A stretch of DNA of 64,000 bases from Siphonodentalium dalli. Taxonomy: Eukaryota; Mollusca; Scaphopoda; Gadilida; Siphonodentaliidae. Location of the stretch: positions 137,335,989 through 137,399,988 of the forward strand of contig CP136068.1 of NCBI GenBank assembly GCA_032622095.1. Direction: 5' to 3'. This document shows, piece by piece, positions 21,780 through 32,955 of this stretch. The number at the start of each line of letters is the position of its first letter. The first letter of the stretch is position 1. Position numbers and translations under genes: made by a program. Under the pieces are notes generated by a model, which saw only the letters and a program-made list of their open reading frames with translations, was not told the origin of the DNA and made no database searches.

Positions 21780-23485
21780 TCAGCAAGGTATGCCGTTTTT
21801 TTGCATCTGGCATTTTCGAGGACCCACCACCCACAACCTGCAAAAAAATTTACTAAATTTTAGTCCCAATTTTTTGACACCCACCTCCCAAATTTCACTA
21901 AAATTGGTCTAAAATCTCATAAAACTCTACTGATATCACTCTTATGACTGGGAATGATCTCAGTTAGTTCAAATAACAGTTTAACCTGTTTCAGAAGCTG
22001 TTTTAATTGAAAAAAAAAGTTTTATAAATTGCTGATAATCTGTAAACCTAGGTCATTGTGCAGAATACACAAATTTTTTTCATTTCTAACTATTTTCTGA
22101 TTAGTCTGTCAACCAGTCCATTATCTAACATATCCCATCCCACTTATGTTAGTCTAATGTGCAACTTACATTAGTTCTATTATACTAAACTAGCTGAAAC
22201 AGGCTCCATTTGGGAGCCTATATTCACATCGGAGATACCTGTGGCCCCCTTTGTTGGACTTCGCACACATTTTTATCTTAGACAGACCCTTCACTTAGCG
22301 GCGGCCCCTTTGTGCACTTCAAGCACATTTGGTCATTGAAACATTTTGATTTATATATATTGTTTTAATATACTTTTTTTAAAGATTGAATTCCTTGCTC
22401 AATTTAACAAAACCATTTATTTTTTTTTTAATTAAATTAAAAAAAAATAATACCTTTATAACATCCGCCAGGGTACCTCAAGACACCACACCAAATTTGG
22501 TTGAACTCGGTCCAGGGGTCTGAGAGAAAACTCCGGACAGATCCTACTCGTTTATATATATATACAATGTAGATTACAAGCAGTCACAGCACTATACCAG
22601 ACTTGGATACGTTCCGTCTTGTGAGAGATCATCTGAGTTGAAAGACATGCAAATAATGCACTGATTGGATTGATGCTCTGATGACAGATATTTTCTATCC
22701 ATTGATAGTCACATTAATGTTTGAGACATTTGCTCGTTCTTTTTCCATGCACACAATGATCTGGGCATTAGTTGTATCAGGATAAGTTTACTTATATATG
22801 CAAACTTAGGTAATTGTACAGGATACACACATTTCCATAATTTCTAACCATTTCCCGTTTTGTCTGTCAACGAGCCCATTATCTAGCATTATGCATTAAC
22901 CCTTTTTGTTAGTCTACTGGAGCACCATCTGTTATAATAAATGAGAAACAGTCACTATGCCAGACTTGGGTATTTTAGGTGTTTTGAGAGAGTAGCAGAT
23001 CATATGAGTTGATAGATATGCAGATGCACTGATGAACAGCGTGATGAGAGTTATATTCTAGCCATTGATAGTCACATTAATGTTTGAGGCAGTTGCTCTT
23101 TTTCCATGCACACAATGATCTTGGCTTCAGTTACACCAAGACAAGTTTATATATTTCAGTTTTACATTTCTCGAAGCTTCTTTTCGAAGGGTGTCGGGAA
23201 GGAAGTTTTTCACCCCACCGCCCCATATGTAACATGCCATATAGATTAATGTCATCTCTCCTAAGGCCCATGTGATATCACAGTAACATAAATAAGGTGT
23301 TTTTGCAGTTATGAATTCTTATATGTTTTAAACTGTTAAAAATGTGATATAAGGGCACAAAAGGTCTTTAATCAAATATTTGCATGAGGGAGTAAAAAAC
23401 GCGTGTTTTGCCCCTCAGGCCAACAACCCACCACGTCATACCTTCCTGCAATTTTTTACTACCCCCCCCCTCCTGTTTTAGCTAT
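21780..23485. repeat. Poly-C/poly-T rich repeat, possibly a longer relative of the hAT-like element
   Basis: The left part ('aaggtatgccgttttttt' ... 'ttttttgacacccacctccc') shares phrases with 24689-24840, and the right part ('cccaccacgtcataccttcctgcaa', then tttttactac and a run of C) is roughly the reverse complement of the left. Between them are two similar stretches (about 22040-22350 and 22790-23130). Borders and target duplication are not clear, so this is tentative. Confidence 0.35.
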
Positions 23486-24680
23486 GTTTTATGCGTAAAT
23501 GCAGATATGTAGGCTCCGTGCTGACAAAAAAATTGAGTCATTGGACGCCTGATGAAAAGGACGACCCCAATATCATAATCATGATAATATTATCACGGTC
23601 ATTCTTTGATTACAAGAATCATTTTTCAATTGGCAACCCAAGTTTATTTATTGGTTGTTTATATTAATAAACAACCCGTTGACTGTTAACTATAGTGTTT
23701 AATTGTCGACGAACAAGCTTACCGATGTTCGTTTAAAATAGATCGGGTATTCCCAATCCTGCGATAATGTATTTATGCTATATAAGAACAGTTGTATTCT
23801 ATTGTGTTATGTGTTTTTGATATAAAACTTAATATAATTAATTTATTTATGACTGGTGCCCGTTAGTCCTAGTGGACTGGTAGTATATTGTTTAATAGGT
23901 TGTTAATTTGGATATATGTTGGAACTATTTTCTCTCATTAACATATACGTTAGGAGGCAGAGTAAGTACACCATTTTGATTCTTGTGAGAAAATTTAATT
24001 AATTTTTGGCAAACTTAAAAGTACTCAAATGTAGTTTTTTTCTATATTATAGAACAAGGTAACCATATGTCCATTATACGAATGTATGTGGAGTACGACC
24101 GTATGTTACTGTTTGCAGATAAGCCGGAATGCGAAAATAGAATGCGCCATCTAGATATAACTATAGTTTTCAGCATGCATAATAGTCCCAGATAATCGTT
24201 AACTTTATTGTATAGTAAGTGAATGTACTGAGTTCATCCCCATATCAACATAATGCTTAAAAGATGTGTGCCACGTTAGCCCAATCCCATTCCGTCAAGT
24301 AATTTAATTATGTCTTGTACATGAACATTCGTAACTTACATATTTAGTGTACGGTTGCTGCTTTAAATTGAAGACATATTATGTACTTGTTCGGGTGCGT
24401 GAGCTGATAAGTTAGTATTCAGGCGCTATGACAACTGGAGGAATGTAACATTCTACTAACATCGCCGAAAATTTGAAGTAAATCGACCGTACCACTCCAT
24501 AGAAAACATCGTCAGAACTACTACGCTCAAATGTAAATATTTACTACTCGACTCTGGATGCATCTATCGACGATAAGCCAACGAAAATGATTTCGCCATC
24601 GAGAGTCAAGGCATTTAATTCATATATAACAATGACGCTGTGTGTTGTCAATTTGGATATACTATTTGTAAAATATACTA
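23486..24680. other. no gene recognised
   Basis: AT-rich sequence with no family resemblance, RNA gene or defined repeat that I can see. Confidence 0.4.
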
Positions 24681-24688
24681 CTTTGAAC

Positions 24689-25237
24689 AGGGGGGGGGGG
24701 GGTCGGAAAAAAATTTCAGGCACGTATGGCATTTTTTCCCTTTCGATCATTTTTTGTACCCACCCACCCCCACCGCCAATTTTTTTTCCGTTTTCGGCAG
24801 TTTTTTCCGACCTTTTTTTGACACCCACCCCCCCTTTTAACACTAAAACAGAGATTTGCGGGGGGAAATTCACTGTAAACAGCTGTATATGAATTTCTGT
24901 GCATACTATTTATCATGGATGTTAACATCGACATGTAAATAGGAATGAGTCATTTTGAGGTCATTCGGCCAAAAAAACATGGCTGCCAGTGGCCATCTTG
25001 GATTTCAAAATTTGCAACAAAATACAACACGATAACTGCCTGCAGTCAGTTTACAGTTAGAATTACATTATTTCTCTCATTCAAAGTGGGTTTGAAGCCC
25101 AACTCATTGCCAAAACACTAAAAAACAAGCAGGAAATGTTTTGTTTAGTTGTGGAAAAAATTGCTTGTTGGTGGCTTTGATCACCCACCCACCCCGGCAT
25201 ACGTGCCGGAATTTTTTTTTTCACCCCCCCCCCCCTG
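24689..25237. mobile_element. hAT-like non-autonomous element with poly-G termini
   Basis: Begins with (C)AGGGGG... as a run of 13 G and ends in a run of 13 C followed by TG. An exact 8-bp target duplication, CTTTGAAC, lies at 24681-24688 and 25238-25245. The inverted repeats continue past the G run (A-rich tract, then GGCACGTATGSC) for about 40 bp. CAGGG...CCCTG ends with 8-bp duplications are typical of hAT elements. No transposase is present. Confidence 0.7.
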
Positions 25238-25502
25238 CTTTGAACAAGATTATTCTCCATTTCTATTTGATCGCCATACCGGAGTGTTTCACATCACTTT
25301 AAATTATTATTGAATTATTAAATTTGATTTTAAGATAAGCTGTTAACCTGAACGTTTACATAAGACGTCTTCGACTCAAATTAATAGTCTTATATATTAT
25401 CGAAATTAAATCGTTATTATCCGAAATTTATTGAAATTAGTGTACAGTCTCCCTCTAAGGGCTTTGTGGACCCAATTTTGTTCAAATAAAGGATTCTGTT
25501 AA

Positions 25503-25893
25503 CCCTTTACCCAACAGAAGGGCCCTGTGCCAATGCATTCTCTTATATATGCGAGTCGACCATAGGTCGCCTCGCATATATAAGAGAATGCATTGGCTTA
25601 ACACATTAAAAATTATAAAATTGTTAAAGATTGTAAGAAAAAATGGTAAAAAGTGTTAAAAAAAGATGTTTTTTAGGCCAATGCATTCTCTTATATATGC
25701 GAGGCGACCTATGGTCGACTCGCATATATAAGAGAATGCATTGGCACATGGTATAACTGTAACTATCACAATGTGGCCAAGGAGCCGGTTCCAATGATAT
25801 CCATATTTGTATGGTTCTATTGAGACAGACCGAAGATATTTTAGGCTGTTGAAGCTTTATTTGCCGGTTTTGGCCGGTTTGTTGGGTAAAGGG
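25503..25893 (+). mobile_element. TTAA-type palindromic MITE, copy 3
   Basis: TTAA at 25499-25502 and 25894-25897; same termini, two opposed palindromes (about 25529-25598 and 25677-25747) and right-hand single-copy part as copy 2, and very similar to it along its length. Confidence 0.9.
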
Positions 25894-25897
25894 TTAA

Positions 25898-27209
25898 TGT
25901 ATATTAGTAATCAGAGAAACCATGCCCATTGATGTAACATTTTAAGAGTACACTTAATGATGAATTATGTTAGAAATACAAAATGTGAACTTTATAGAGA
26001 TTTAAAAAAAATATATTTACAGGCAATGGTCCAAGAAAAACCAAGTCCATATCTAAGAATCAAATATGGGAATGTGTATTTAAGACTGTGATGAATGATG
26101 TACTACAAACAAAATATTACATTTCTGGAGTGTTCTTTGAAAAAAATACTTTGAACCAGCTGTTGACAAATGCTATACTAACTTCATAATATTGTTGACT
26201 GAGAGCCAGCAGTTTATGGGTCACCTGTTCATGGATTATGTCCAGCCTGTTGTGAATGTTTTTTAGCTGGTATGTCCACTGGTACATGCGATGATGGGTG
26301 ATTATCCTATTAGTGAGTTGTGACATACTTACCAGAAATAGTGTGATGGCCTGGTACGGTTTGATTGAGGCTTAACATTCGATAAATTATCATGAACGCA
26401 TACGGATATATTCAGCTATCCTATGTTTTAAGTGAAAGAATATGTAGGCTAAAATAGAATTTCGTATTCTCTCATTGATTGTTAGCAAAAATGTTTTGCC
26501 AGAATGTTCAGATATAAATTCCTCACGTCTGCTCTAAACTTTCCATACTGGTTTAACGATGCATAACCTGAATTAACGCTTGCAAAATACTATTTCCTTG
26601 GCTTCGTGGATATAAAATATTTGATACGAGTCGATGAACGTATTCATGAAAGTGATCAGTTATCAATTTTTGAAGTCCATTATTTTTCACCACCGATAAT
26701 TTGAGTGGCCCGGATATTGATTTTTGAAGTCTAATATTGTTCACCACCCATAATTTTCAGTGGCCCTGTAAACAATCGATGTGAAGAGTGTCTCCAACAA
26801 AATTGCTGACGAAGACGGATAACTCCTACATCGAGTGGCTTTTTTGTGTCAGATATTTCAAGTGCGCCCGAACTAATTTTGTATATTAATCAAGACCACT
26901 AATAATATTCACTCCAATAAATTTCAACCAGATCATACCTCATGTGAGTCATGTTGCTAGACTTACATAATTACATAAAACAAATGTTGCTCCTGCAATA
27001 AAAAGCTCATCAGTCAATAGAAATATATTAATATATTTGTTTAATATTTCATTTTATTATACTTGAACATTGAAAGTCTAATTGACAAGCAATAACAACT
27101 GAACCACAATCCTAGGCCTATTATTCGTTTATGATAAACTTCCGGTGAAGCCAAACCCCCTCTCACCAGCATATTAGGTTTATTTTTTATAATTTCTCAA
27201 ACATTGGTC
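25898..27209. other. no gene recognised
   Basis: AT-rich. A short local duplication: 'atcaatttttgaagtccattatttttcaccaccgataatt' at about 26661-26700 is repeated at about 26718-26755. Nothing else recognised. Confidence 0.4.
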
Positions 27210-28775
27210 GAAAAACCAGTCAAAGATTTGTGAATGACAGCGAATCTGAATTTTCCGATTATCTCCGCAACAGAATAACTCACGACTTTACTATTACTCC
27301 AACAACAGTCCAAGAAATCATCCTTGCTTGCTTATCAGTGAAGGGGACTTTCAAGGAATAAACAATAAACTAAACAAAGAAACGATACAGATTATAGCCA
27401 CTGCAATGGAACACATATTCAATCTCTCATTCGAGCACTGTACAGTCCCCATCAAAATTAAGATAGCAAAGGTATTCCCAATCCCAAAAACTGATAACTC
27501 ACCCAAAATTTTCAATTATAGACCAATAAGTATTCTTCCTCCATTTTCTAAGCTCCTAGAAAACATAATGGACAAACGCTTGGTAGACTTTCTGAACGAT
27601 TACAGCATCTTGTATAGACATCAATATGGCTTTCGTCCCAACCAATCAACTTTTCATCCAATTCTTCACCTTCTTGATGGCGTTCCCAACAACAAAGATA
27701 AACCAACAAAAGACTCTATAGTAGCCCTTTCCTAGACCTATCAAAAGCATTCCACACTATTAATCATGACATGTTGCTTTCCAAACTAGATAATTATGGC
27801 ATTAGAGGCATCGCTCTTGATTGGTTCCAAAGTTACCTAGAAAATAGGCGACAATACGTTGAAATCCAGGAAAATAAATCTTTATTACTAGACATAACGT
27901 ATGGAGCTCCCCCAGGGATCCATCCTCGGGCCCATAATTGTTTTAATTTACGCAAACGATATGCATAACGCAACAACTATGGACATATTATACGCAGACG
28001 ATACTACCTTAATGACAAGCGGAAATAACGGGAAACTAGTACAAAGTTACATTAACAACGAGTTACGTAACACGTTAGACTGGTGCTGCTGCAATACTCT
28101 CGCGATAAACTCTGCTAAAAGTAATTATATGCTTATTCACACAGAAAGCAATGACAAGAAATGGAATACCATAAAAATACTATTAAATAACAGTGAGTTA
28201 AAACGAATTGGTAACCATGGGCACGAATCTTCAACAAAATTCTTAGGCATCCATATTGATGAAAACCTAAAATCACTATATTATGCACTTATCCAAAGTC
28301 ATTTGGTTTACATAATTCAAATATGGGGCCATGTTCCCGAAGTTAAAAAAGTATTCCTGCTCCACACAAAGAGCCATACGAACCGTGTGCAATAAAAAGT
28401 TTAGGAGTCACACAGAACCGCTGTTTAAAAAAGAACATATTTTGAAAGTATATGATCTTTACAAGGTCCAGGCTACAATTTTCATACATGACTGTTATTA
28501 TAATCGCCTACCTGGATCTTTTTAACAAATGTTTATAAACGCACAACTGGACCTGTCACCAAGAATAAACACCCTCTATTCCTCAAGACACCGAGAACGT
28601 CATTCAGTGAACACCTGCCATTGCACCATATGGAACAGCTTAGAAAACGACTTGGCATTTCAACAAAGTAGACACATACTTAAAACACGTATTACGAAAA
28701 ACATTATAAACCGATACTCTGACAACGTCAAGTGCAAAAAGAAAGGATGTCCTGATTGCCACCACAACAACTGAT
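27210..28775 (+). mobile_element. Non-LTR retrotransposon (LINE) reverse transcriptase, decayed
   Basis: Spans much of a LINE ORF2 in successive frames. Visible are P-I-P-K ... N-Y-R-P-I-S-I-L-P (about 27478-27540), Q-Y-G-F-R-P-N-Q-S-T (about 27623), D-L-S-K-A-F-H-T-I-N-H (motif A, about 27733-27766), L-P-Q-G-S-I-L-G-P (motif B) and I-L-Y-A-D-D-T-T-L (motif C, about 27987), then the thumb and C-terminal region to a stop at 28772. Frame breaks: near 27345, a lost base near 27730 in motif A, a gained C in the C run at 27909-27913 inside PQGS, and near 28290-28395. The endonuclease domain is missing (5' truncated). Downstream AT-rich tail and (TATA/TG)n may be its 3' end. Inactive. Confidence 0.85.
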
Positions 28776-28884
28776 ATTAAATTAATAATATTAGATTAAA
28801 GACATAATAAAAATGTATATATACGTATATATATATGTATATGTGTATATGTATAGATATGTTTATGTATAGCTATGTAGAGTA

Positions 28885-29747
28885 AGCATTAGGCGGACCA
28901 TTGACCATCATTAGGCAGACCGCGAATTTATGCAGACGAAATCGGGTCTGCCTATTTTTGCATGCCAGTCACAACTAGTTATCTTGCGATTTAATTGTTA
29001 ACACCTCTCCTTGTTCAACGGATTTAGGTTGTCTTTTGTTTATAAAATGATGGGATTGAAAAAATTGTTGAAAAGGGCATTTCCGCCTCGATAATTTTGA
29101 GACATGTATATTCGATCGATATACAGTTTCATCATTGTGCGGTCTTTTTTCAATCCCGAAATTTGTACTCAATTTCGATGTATACACAAGATTTTTCGAT
29201 GTTTTAATGACATTTGACCTGTTGTCTTCTCTTTTGCTGCATCCTATACATAAAAATGCAAAAACCAGAAAAGTTTATTTTTTCAAGACCGCCGTGGATG
29301 TTTCGACCGCACAATGATGAAATTATATATCGACAGAATATACAGGTCTCAAAACTAACGGGGCTGAAATGCCTTTAACATTTTTTTTTTTCAATCCCAT
29401 CATTTTATAGACAAAAGACAACCTAAATCGGTTGAACAAGGAGAGGTGTTAACAATTAAAGCCCCAGATAACTAGTTGTGACTGACATGCAAAAAGTAGG
29501 CAGATCGGATTTGGTCTGCATAATGTCACAGTCTGCCTAATGATGGTCAATGGTCCTCTTAGAATTAGGCAGACCTGAGAATTTGTATATTTCATATTAC
29601 TTGAGGAATCACAAATTCCCATTGATCACACCTTGGTGGTCACATTTAGAACAAAACTAGAGAAAGAGTGTTTAAAATTGAGCGGTTTTAAAGTTTTTTG
29701 TATATGTCTGCCTAATGATGGTAATAGGGTCATGTCTGCATAATGCT
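28885..29747. mobile_element. Fold-back element with long, imperfect inverted arms
   Basis: The ends AGCATTAGGCGGAC and AGCATTATGCAGAC (from the right) are inverted. Long inner blocks also pair: 'ggaccattgaccatcattag' with 'tggtcaatggtcc', 'caactagttatc' with 'gataactagttg', 'taacacctctccttgttcaa' with 'ttgaacaaggagaggtgtta', and 'aaaatgatgggattg' with 'caatcccatcatttt'. The arms are about 270-290 bp, followed on the right by about 190 bp repeating the terminal 'gtctgcctaatgatgg'. No transposase. No clear target duplication. Confidence 0.65.
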
Positions 29748-29762
29748 GAAAACAGCCTTATA

Positions 29763-30487
29763 TCTATTATATATTTTGAAAGATCTGTGTGTGTGTGTGT
29801 GTGTATCTGTCTGTGTGTGTGTAATCGATGGACTCGAAAATGGCCCAGCCGATTTCGATGAAACTTGGTATGTGGGGGTATTTTCGGATCAGGAGTAACA
29901 TAGGCCTATTGATTTTCAGATCCGAGGTCAACTTTTCACGTGCCGAGGTCAAATCTGTTTTTACGCCGTTTTGCGCTAATATATTTCAGTTCGGTGCTCA
30001 CAAATCGATTCGATATAGCGCGAATAATAAATTGCCAGTCATATAATTTGCACGGTTAGAATCTGTGGCGCTTCATCTTTCCAATGATGTATCACACGCC
30101 TGTGTACGTTTAAAGTTTCTACCTTAATTATCGGGAAGAACGCAGGACCATGCTTCGCTCATCGAAAATCATTGCGTAAATATATTACGCCATCAACATA
30201 TCGTGACGTGATCGCGTTAACTCTTAACCGGCCGATGTCGCGTTAACTCATCACCGGCCGAGGTATCCGCAAATGACATTGGGCTATATATCTCGGAAAC
30301 GGGTGGAGCTATCGACTTGAAATTTGGTATGTGAATGTATCTTGCCCCGGATACGAATTTTATCGGGTCGCTGAGCCCGTGCGACGCCAGCTTCGCGCAT
30401 GCGCAGACCAGATCTCGTAAACGGGTGGATCAATCGACTTGAAATTTGGTTTTTGAATAGCCCGGACGAAGTCGGGTCACCTTCTAG
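29763..30487 (+). mobile_element. Helitron-like short element, family A end / family B body (chimera)
   Basis: Preceded by A and starts TCTATTATATATTTTG; ends CACCTTCTAG, and the next element starts at the following base. A (GT)n/(TCTG) microsatellite lies about 30 bp from the 5' end. The first body repeat is of family A type (TTTCGATGAAACTTGG), but 30290-30470 is of family B type (GGAGCTATCGACTTGAAATT and TCGCGCATGCGCAGACCAG). The 3' end has the GCCCG...CGGGT hairpin ending 10 nt before CTAG. Non-coding. Confidence 0.75.
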
Positions 30488-31522
30488 TCTATTATGTATT
30501 TTTGAAAGATCTGTGTGTGTGTGTGTGTGTATCTGTCTGTGTGTGTGTAATCGATGAACTCGAAAACGACCGACCCGATTTCGATGAAACTTGGTACGTG
30601 GGGTATTTTCGGCCGGGGGTTAACATAGGCCTATTGATTTGCCCGTGCGACGTGACCTTGACCTTCAAAACTCATATCTCGGGATCCGCAGTGCTATCAC
30701 GCCGGAGTTAGCACTGCGATGCAGGGAGGATAACTCTATATTCATACGTCGACGAACGTTAGCAATTTGCAGGCATGCAATTACGCATCGTGTATTTTTC
30801 CCAAAATTATAACATTTACAATATATATTGTCAATTTGCAGGCTATTAAAAATCGTGCATCTATCGCAAAATATATCATTTATTACAATTTCTGATATAT
30901 AAATTTGGTTACAGCTAATATTCTTAGGTCTATTGTCGATAGATTTATTTTTTGTATATTCACACCACGCATAGGCTCAAGCTGTTTACATTTACCCCGC
31001 GGGTCTGGAATCTCATCCAAGAATCCATTTAGCTGAAATGATACTTCGTTGTTGCGAAATGGAATCTACCGGTGGCCCCAAGCCGTTAATGTCAACAACA
31101 TCGAAATTGTTCAACTTTGACTGCGAGAAAATAATTAGTTAAAATTTACCACACAATGCTAATTTATCTTTACGTTGAAGCTTGATAATTAATGAGCGTG
31201 TGTATATGAGGCGCGTTTACATACTTTAGTTGAAATCAAATCGGGTAAAACTGGCGGATTTTTACGGACGAAATTTGATACATAGGGTATCTCGGTATCC
31301 GCTGGGCCGATTTCCCGGTATCCGCTTGCCCAATTTCCACCATTTTTGGGGTGTTGGTGTTGGAAAATTGCCAGACGGATTTTGACAAAATTTGATACTT
31401 AGTGGACCATAGTGGTAATTGTTTCCAGGGAGTGTTTTGGACGGGTCAAATCGTGACACCACCTGACCTTGACCTTCAAAATGGTCAATTCAATGTCAAA
31501 GCCCGGTCGGGTCACCTTCTAG
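30488..31522 (+). mobile_element. Helitron-like short element, family A, in tandem
   Basis: Starts TCTATTATGTATTTTTG directly after the CTAG of the preceding element and ends CACCTTCTAG followed by T. (GT)n head, one body unit, then about 450 bp of unrelated AT-rich sequence (about 30720-31190), then 3' body units (GACCTTGACCTTCAAAATGG). The 3' hairpin is partly deleted (GCCCGGTCGGGT). Confidence 0.7.
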
Positions 31523-31534
31523 TATATATATATA

Positions 31535-32023
31535 TCTATTATATATTTTGGAAGATCTGTGTGTGTGTGTGTGTGAGTGTGTGTCTGTGTGTTCGCGATG
31601 AACTCGAAAACGGTCAACCCGATTTCGATGAAACTTAGTATGTGGGGGTATTTTCGGCCGGGAACGGGCATAGGCCTATTAATTTGCCCGTGCGACGTGA
31701 CATTGACCTTGAAATCGGGTCATTTCAAGGTCAAACGCCCGAATATCACGGAATTTCGATGAAACTTGGTATGTGGGGGTGTCTTCGGCCGGGGAGTGGC
31801 ATAAGCCGATTAATTTGCCCGTGCGACGTGACATTGACCTTGAAATCGGGTCAATTCAAGGTCAAATCGCCAATTTTGATGGGATTTCGACGAAATTTTA
31901 TACATGGGGTTACTGTTGTCCACTGTGTGTTTTGGACGGGTCAAATCTTGACCCCACTTGACCTTGACCTTCAAAATGGACAATTCAAGGTCAAAGCCCG
32001 GACGAAGTCGGGTCACCTTCTAG
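31535..32023 (+). mobile_element. Helitron-like short element, family A
   Basis: A|TCTATTATATATTTTGG at the 5' end, CACCTTCTAG|T at the 3' end, hairpin GCCCG GACGAAGT CGGGT 10 nt inside. The (GT)n head is followed by repeats of about 125 bp built from TTTCGATGAAACTTGGTATG, TTTGCCCGTGCGACGTGAC and TTGACCTTGAAATCGGGTCA. The open frames crossing it are by-products of the repeat. Confidence 0.8.
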
Positions 32024-32034
32024 TATATATATAT

Positions 32035-32955
32035 ATTGGGAAATCTGTCTGTGTGTGTGTGTGTCTGTCTGTTCGCGATGGACTCGAAAACGGCCGAACC
32101 GATTTCGATGAAACTTGGTATGTAGGGGTACTTTCGGCCGGGGAGTAGCATGGGCCTATTAATTTGCCCGTGCGACGTGACCTTGACCTTGAATCGGGTC
32201 ATTTCAAGGTCGAACGCCCGAGTATCACGGGATTTCGATGAAAATTAGTGTATGGGGATACTTTCGTATGGGGAGTGTCGTAATCCTATTCGCTTGCCCG
32301 TGCGAGTGACCTTGACCTTGAAATCGGGTCAATTCAAGGTCAAATCGCGAATTTTGATGGGATTTCGACGAAATTTGATACATAAGTGCCGATTTCGATG
32401 AAACTTGGTATGTGGGCGTACTTTCGACCGGAGAGTGGCATGGGCCTATTAATTTGACCCTGCGACGTTACCTTGACCTTCAAATCGGGTCATTTCAAGG
32501 CCGAACGCCCGAGTATCACGGGATTTCGATGAAAATTAGTGTATATGGATACTTTCGTATGGGGAGTGTCGTAAGCCTATTCGTTTGCCCGTGCGACGTG
32601 ACCTTGACATTGAAGTCGGGTCAATTCAAGGTCGAATCGCGAATTTTTATGGGATTTCGACGAAATTTGATACATAGGGTTACTTTTGTCCACTGGGTGT
32701 TTTGGACGGGTCAAATCGTGACCCCGACCTGACTTTGACCTTCAAAATGATCAATTCAAGGTCAAATCGGGTAAAACCGGATGGATTTAGACGGGTACTT
32801 TTGTCGGGTACTGTTGTCCGGGCAGTGTTTTGGACGGGTCAAATCGTGACCCCACCTGGCCTTGACCTTCAAAATGGACAATTCAAGGTCAAATCGCGCA
32901 ATTCGCCGAAAAGCAGAGGGGAAACAGCCCGGACGAAGTCGGGTCCACCAGCTAT
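32035..32955 (+). mobile_element. Helitron-like short element, family A, worn ends
   Basis: Adjacent to the preceding copy; the 5' end is degraded ('atattgggaaatctgtctgtg'). The body has about six units of 100-130 bp in the family A pattern. The 3' end 'cggacgaagtcgggtccaccagcta' is mutated from the CACCTTCTAG terminus. Confidence 0.65.

Noticed and set aside
31642-32148. 168-codon open frame and its minus-strand counterparts
   Set aside because: Spans the end of one Helitron-like element and the start of the next; it is made of the 120-130-bp repeat unit and a GT microsatellite.
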